DNA of 35,654 nucleotides, taken from NCBI GenBank assembly GCA_000934455.1, contig KN887583.1:40082-75735 (forward strand), given 5' to 3'. Numbering within the stretch: the stretch's first letter is position 1; each line of letters starts with the position of its first letter. This DNA is from Apostichopus parvimensis (Eukaryota; Echinodermata; Holothuroidea; Aspidochirotida; Stichopodidae). Under the pieces are notes generated by a model, which ran no database searches, was not told the origin of the DNA, and saw nothing but the letters and a program-made list of their open reading frames with translations. Shown one piece after another: positions 32,174 through 35,654 of this stretch. Both the position numbers and the translations under genes were made by a program.

Positions 32174-33491
32174 AAAATGAAACCTCTAGATCAGCAGAAA
32201 GGCTTCGGAACAAATGACCCAGTAGCAATTGCCAGGAAAATGTCATGATGGGAGTACTGAACTGTTCCTGATATTGGAGGCGTGAAATGTAAATATATAC
32301 TGTGCTTCTATTCACTTGAAACTGTTACAATTGTTACAATGAATACAAGCACTGGAATGAAGAATTCCTACTCTGGCTTCTGTTTGGCTCACTACTTTTA
32401 AGCTTCCCTGAGATACTGTAACTTCAAAATTACGCTATCCAATGTGAAGCCCAACCATTTTGAATTTTCATGACCCACCATCAGGTTGCATCCCCTTGTT
32501 AGCTGACCATTGCTGTAGCTGACCATTGCTGTAGCTGAAACAACAGCAATCAACCATCTGCTTTTCTCTCTTTCTCTCTCTGCTTTCATTCAGTTTGTCT
32601 CTGCACACAGTAAATTAAACTTAACTAGAGACTATAAACCGTCCCACTCTGACAGCTACAGTATGACGTGATGACATTACAAGAAATATACTTGTACCTG
32701 ATTAGTTACAGAAGGTCTTTTGTTTTGTCCATAATCTTTGATAATTCTGTCCAATTAGAGAGTAAGGGGGGGGGGGGGAACAAGAGACTATACTTTGTGA
32801 GTAAAAGCAAATCATCACAATGCTGATTACTGCTTGGCTGACATGTTTCAAAAAATAAATCTCTCATAACTAAAGTTCGGCACTTTTCCCAAATAAAATC
32901 ATCTCTAGGAGGAGTTTGGAATCATGTTGGGGGGAAAGGGGGAGGGCATACATGTTGCTATGGTCCCTCCTGGGGAGGGTTTATATGCAAATTGATGGTA
33001 TCATCTCCAACATACAACTGCATTATGTGTGGTACAAGTTTTTACTTTTCTATCATAATCTAGAAATAAAAACCAATATCTATATCATTGTTTACATGCT
33101 TTTAATCTGATCACGAGATGCACAAAGTGTAAGCCTTTTACTAATGTTGGCCTAAGTTTGATACTTTTTGGTTGTTGTTGTTAATGCAATACACACTAAT
33201 GCAATACGAATGTGTCTGCAAGCATGCTCACAATAAACTTATATGAGCAGCTTGTACACTATAGTTAGTACGAGAGCAATGCCATAGAAAAGGATATATG
33301 GATCCATTTACTGCAAAGTCTAAACTACAAAGCTTATTAATTGTTATAAAATGCATCATGGGTAGTGGTGGACCTTGTAACTTCTATTGCATTCACCAAT
33401 GCTTTTCCCATAAAAAATTCATACTTGTGCTAGATTTATAATTGCTGGTTGCATGTGATAACCATGGGAAAAGCATGCAAAAAGCTTTTAA
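32174..33491. other. No gene recognised
   Basis: Holds a short duplication (GCTGTAGCTGACCATT, about 32510-32535), a CT-rich stretch near 32565-32583 and a 13-G run (32766-32778). No exon or RNA gene was seen. Confidence 0.6.
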
Positions 33492-34142
33492 GTCTCAATG
33501 TGTGTTTGCCAAATTTTAACTTCGACCTTTCCAGCTTACTGCTTTAAAAGCTCAGTGAAAATAACACCGTTCTATGCAATTTTCATATCAATATTCATTA
33601 TTTTTATTGAGTTATCTGTCGTTAAACATTTTGAGCTGGATAGAATTTGCCAGATTTTTTAACGAGTCCGTAGATTCTACAAACTTCAATCAAAATTTGC
33701 AAGCCCCGCCCAACAGATCATGCGGCAATAAAATCTCTCTGTTTTGTTTACGACCGTTAGGCCTGTGTGCTAGCCTGTGTTAGGTCCATACTATCTTTCT
33801 TACCGAAGTAGCTTGCAAAATTGTGTTATTTCCTTCCATTGCAAGGAATAAACAGGTGTTTTCAGACGTTTCCTGCAGGCGTGAAATTTGGTAAAAAAGT
33901 GGATGATACAAGTACATGTAGGTTACATTTGTGTAATGAACATGCTGATATGGGCGGTCGCAGTGATTTTATGGTAGATCGTTCGCGCCATAAGGGCAAC
34001 AGAAAATAAATTTCTTTCTTTCGATTGCGACAGCTTTTCTCCATTTTAAAACCACCTGGTCAGAGTGCATTTAGAATAAGAAACATTGAATCTACTTCGG
34101 AAGATTGTTTTCCAAAATTCATCAGCAAACACACATTGAGAC
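33492..34142. mobile_element. Terminal-inverted-repeat DNA transposon, copy 2
   Basis: A 651-bp element starting GTCTCAATGTGTGTTTGC and ending GCAAACACACATTGAGAC, a perfect 18-bp inverted pair. It is flanked by a 5-bp direct duplication TTTAA (33487-33491 and 34143-34147). It is about 85-90% similar by eye to 10932-11548. No transposase is encoded; a 62-codon frame at 33821-34009 is not conserved open in copy 1. Non-autonomous; superfamily not assigned. Confidence 0.88.
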
Positions 34143-34147
34143 TTTAA

Positions 34148-35515
34148 ACAACATCTACTACTTGTAACCCTTATAAGGAAATAGGTGCAGCATCATTTGT
34201 CAAGTGAGGAGAAGATCTAAATTTGTTCCACTCAGCAGGCTTTAATTGGCCTTGAGGATCCCCATGAGAACTCACAAGAATCCAATATCAGTCAGTGTAA
34301 ATATTCTACTGGTCTCAAGCTTGTGAATAGATAGGTCCCAAAAGAGGTGAGGGATCTTACACTGCTTTCTTGTGTGGGCTTTTGTTTGTAATGTGTGAAA
34401 GGGTTACAACACCGCACAGAACTTGAGCAATTTTACTTGTTAGTTATAAATGTAGTCCAAAGTGCATTGATCTTCAGTAGAAACATTTGGAGTATACTGT
34501 GTCATGTATTGTATATAAGCACAACAGGTGCAGCTGTGCAATTCATGCAAACAAAACTGTATTGTCAGGGAGAGCAGTGAGTAATTTAAGACATTAACGA
34601 CTGACAATTAAAATCAATATTAGTTCCCATAAATCCTGGATCAGATGCAATGAACTTTACTATGAAAGCCTGCACATGCTTGCATATGTATGCTTTCAAA
34701 CACACATATGTACACTTAATTCATGAAAATTCTAAAGAAAGCAACATTTACAAATGTTGGTCAAATTAAACTCAGTGATCACCCTCATCAAATGACTTAA
34801 ATAACAAGTCAGAAATATACAAAGGCTATAAGAACTTCAATTCAATCTTGAGTGCAGATGGATGGCAAACAAAGTAATATTGATACTGCATATAAGATCT
34901 TTATGAAAACACACTGTGTAAACTAACATCTTAACATTACAATCATATTTCATCTTACCTGTCCCAAAGTGCAGACCCCAAAACATACTGATTTGGATAT
35001 TTAGGAATGACGACACTTACCTGTCCCCTATTCATACTGCACTACCGATCTACCATGCCTACAAATTGGAAACATTCTTGCACTGCACCCCAAAGACTCT
35101 CTCTAAAGTCAAGAACTTTTCCTATCCATTGTACAACATCATAAACATACATGTACTGTACATGAATTATTTTAACATGTGTTACCATCAAATGTACTTT
35201 TGTGGTGAATGTGCCACAATCTTGTGATACCATACTTGACCATTATGAATGAAAGATACAGTGTACAGAAAAAAAATCATTTCTTTCTTTAATATGTTCA
35301 AAATCCCACAGAATCAATGAAATTTGGCATCAACCTCAAAGGTTTACAAATTATCAGGAAAATGAGAAAAAGTAAAACATTACATTAACTTTGTACTACA
35401 AAAAAATTTCTGCTTCGTCTTTAAACATTTAATATCTGAATGATCAGGTGTAGTAGCAACTGTCTATAAGGTTAGAATGTCTTTATGTGAGATTCAGAAG
35501 TCTACAATCAATCAC
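34148..35515. other. No gene recognised
   Basis: AT-rich. Two minus-strand donor-like sites with the same exon end (GGGACAG|GTAAG, at about 34953-34964 and 35015-35028) lie 60 bp apart but have no plausible upstream exon. Nothing else was seen. Confidence 0.55.
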
Positions 35516-35654
35516 TGTGTGAGTATTGCATAAAATGATTACTGTATACATGTGTGAGTGTACATAACATGATAACTATGTGTGTGTGTACATAACATGA
35601 TAACTATGTGTGACTATTACATAACATATTTACACTATGTGTGAATGTTACATG
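35516..35654. repeat. 28-bp tandem array at window edge
   Basis: Units beginning ATGTGTGAGTGTACATAACATG start at 35550, 35578, 35606 and 35636, with a diverged first unit from about 35516. The array continues past the right edge. Confidence 0.85.

Noticed and set aside
34953-35030. Two donor-like GGGACAG|GTAAG sites on the minus strand
   Set aside because: No acceptor and open frame upstream gives a believable exon.

Overview
This window is ordinary animal nuclear DNA. It is AT-rich, about 36 kb long, with short exons in long introns, a 50-N assembly gap and dense repeats. It shows no bacterial gene organisation, no operon and no CRISPR array. The repeat style (arrays of units containing 'AGGTCAAAGGTCA' and 'ATATCTCAAGAAGGGAAG', poly-G tracts at mobile-element edges, a THAP-domain relic and a DIRS-type reverse-transcriptase relic) suggests a marine invertebrate. 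An echinoderm, perhaps a sea cucumber, is my best guess, from remembered repeat style only.

The one clear gene is on the minus strand. Eight short exons between 24287 and 19 were found by eye. All introns are GT-AG, and the codon phase is compatible at all seven junctions (1-nt, 2-nt and whole-codon breaks all match). Together they give about 230 residues. The first ~95 residues are a helical region I cannot name; the rest is most of a Dbl-homology (DH, RhoGEF) domain. The last visible exon ends at '...LDSLLLLP', where the conserved DH helix with the PVQR-type motif should begin. The rest of the DH domain and any PH domain must lie left of position 1. The N-terminus must lie right of 24.3 kb, inside or beyond this window.

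The introns hold most of the repeats: an 18-bp minisatellite (2.0 kb), a 334-bp inverted-repeat element (2.7-3.1 kb), a 40-bp minisatellite of 19 units (9.7-10.4 kb), a 617-bp terminal-inverted-repeat element (10.9-11.5 kb), a 28-bp array (14.5 kb) and a satellite-bearing element with 144-bp units (15.3-15.8 kb). Two opposed copies of another dispersed repeat (7.96 and 14.3 kb) share one intron. A 16-bp array flanks the assembly gap at 20.8 kb.

From 24.3 kb to the right edge I found no convincing exons of a living gene. This part holds a decayed DIRS-type reverse transcriptase (27.3-27.7 kb), ~300-bp tandem units (28.3-29.07 kb), a nested foldback (29.1-29.3 kb), a THAP-domain pseudogene (31.1-31.36 kb), further satellite-bearing elements (27.2 and 31.8-32.2 kb), and a 651-bp second copy of the terminal-inverted-repeat element with a clean 5-bp target duplication (33.5-34.1 kb). 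A 28-bp array runs off the right edge.

The likeliest things to be undescribed are the satellite-bearing element family, which carries spaced nuclear-receptor half-sites, the THAP relic, and the family of the two-copy transposon. None of these is established as a functional system from sequence alone.
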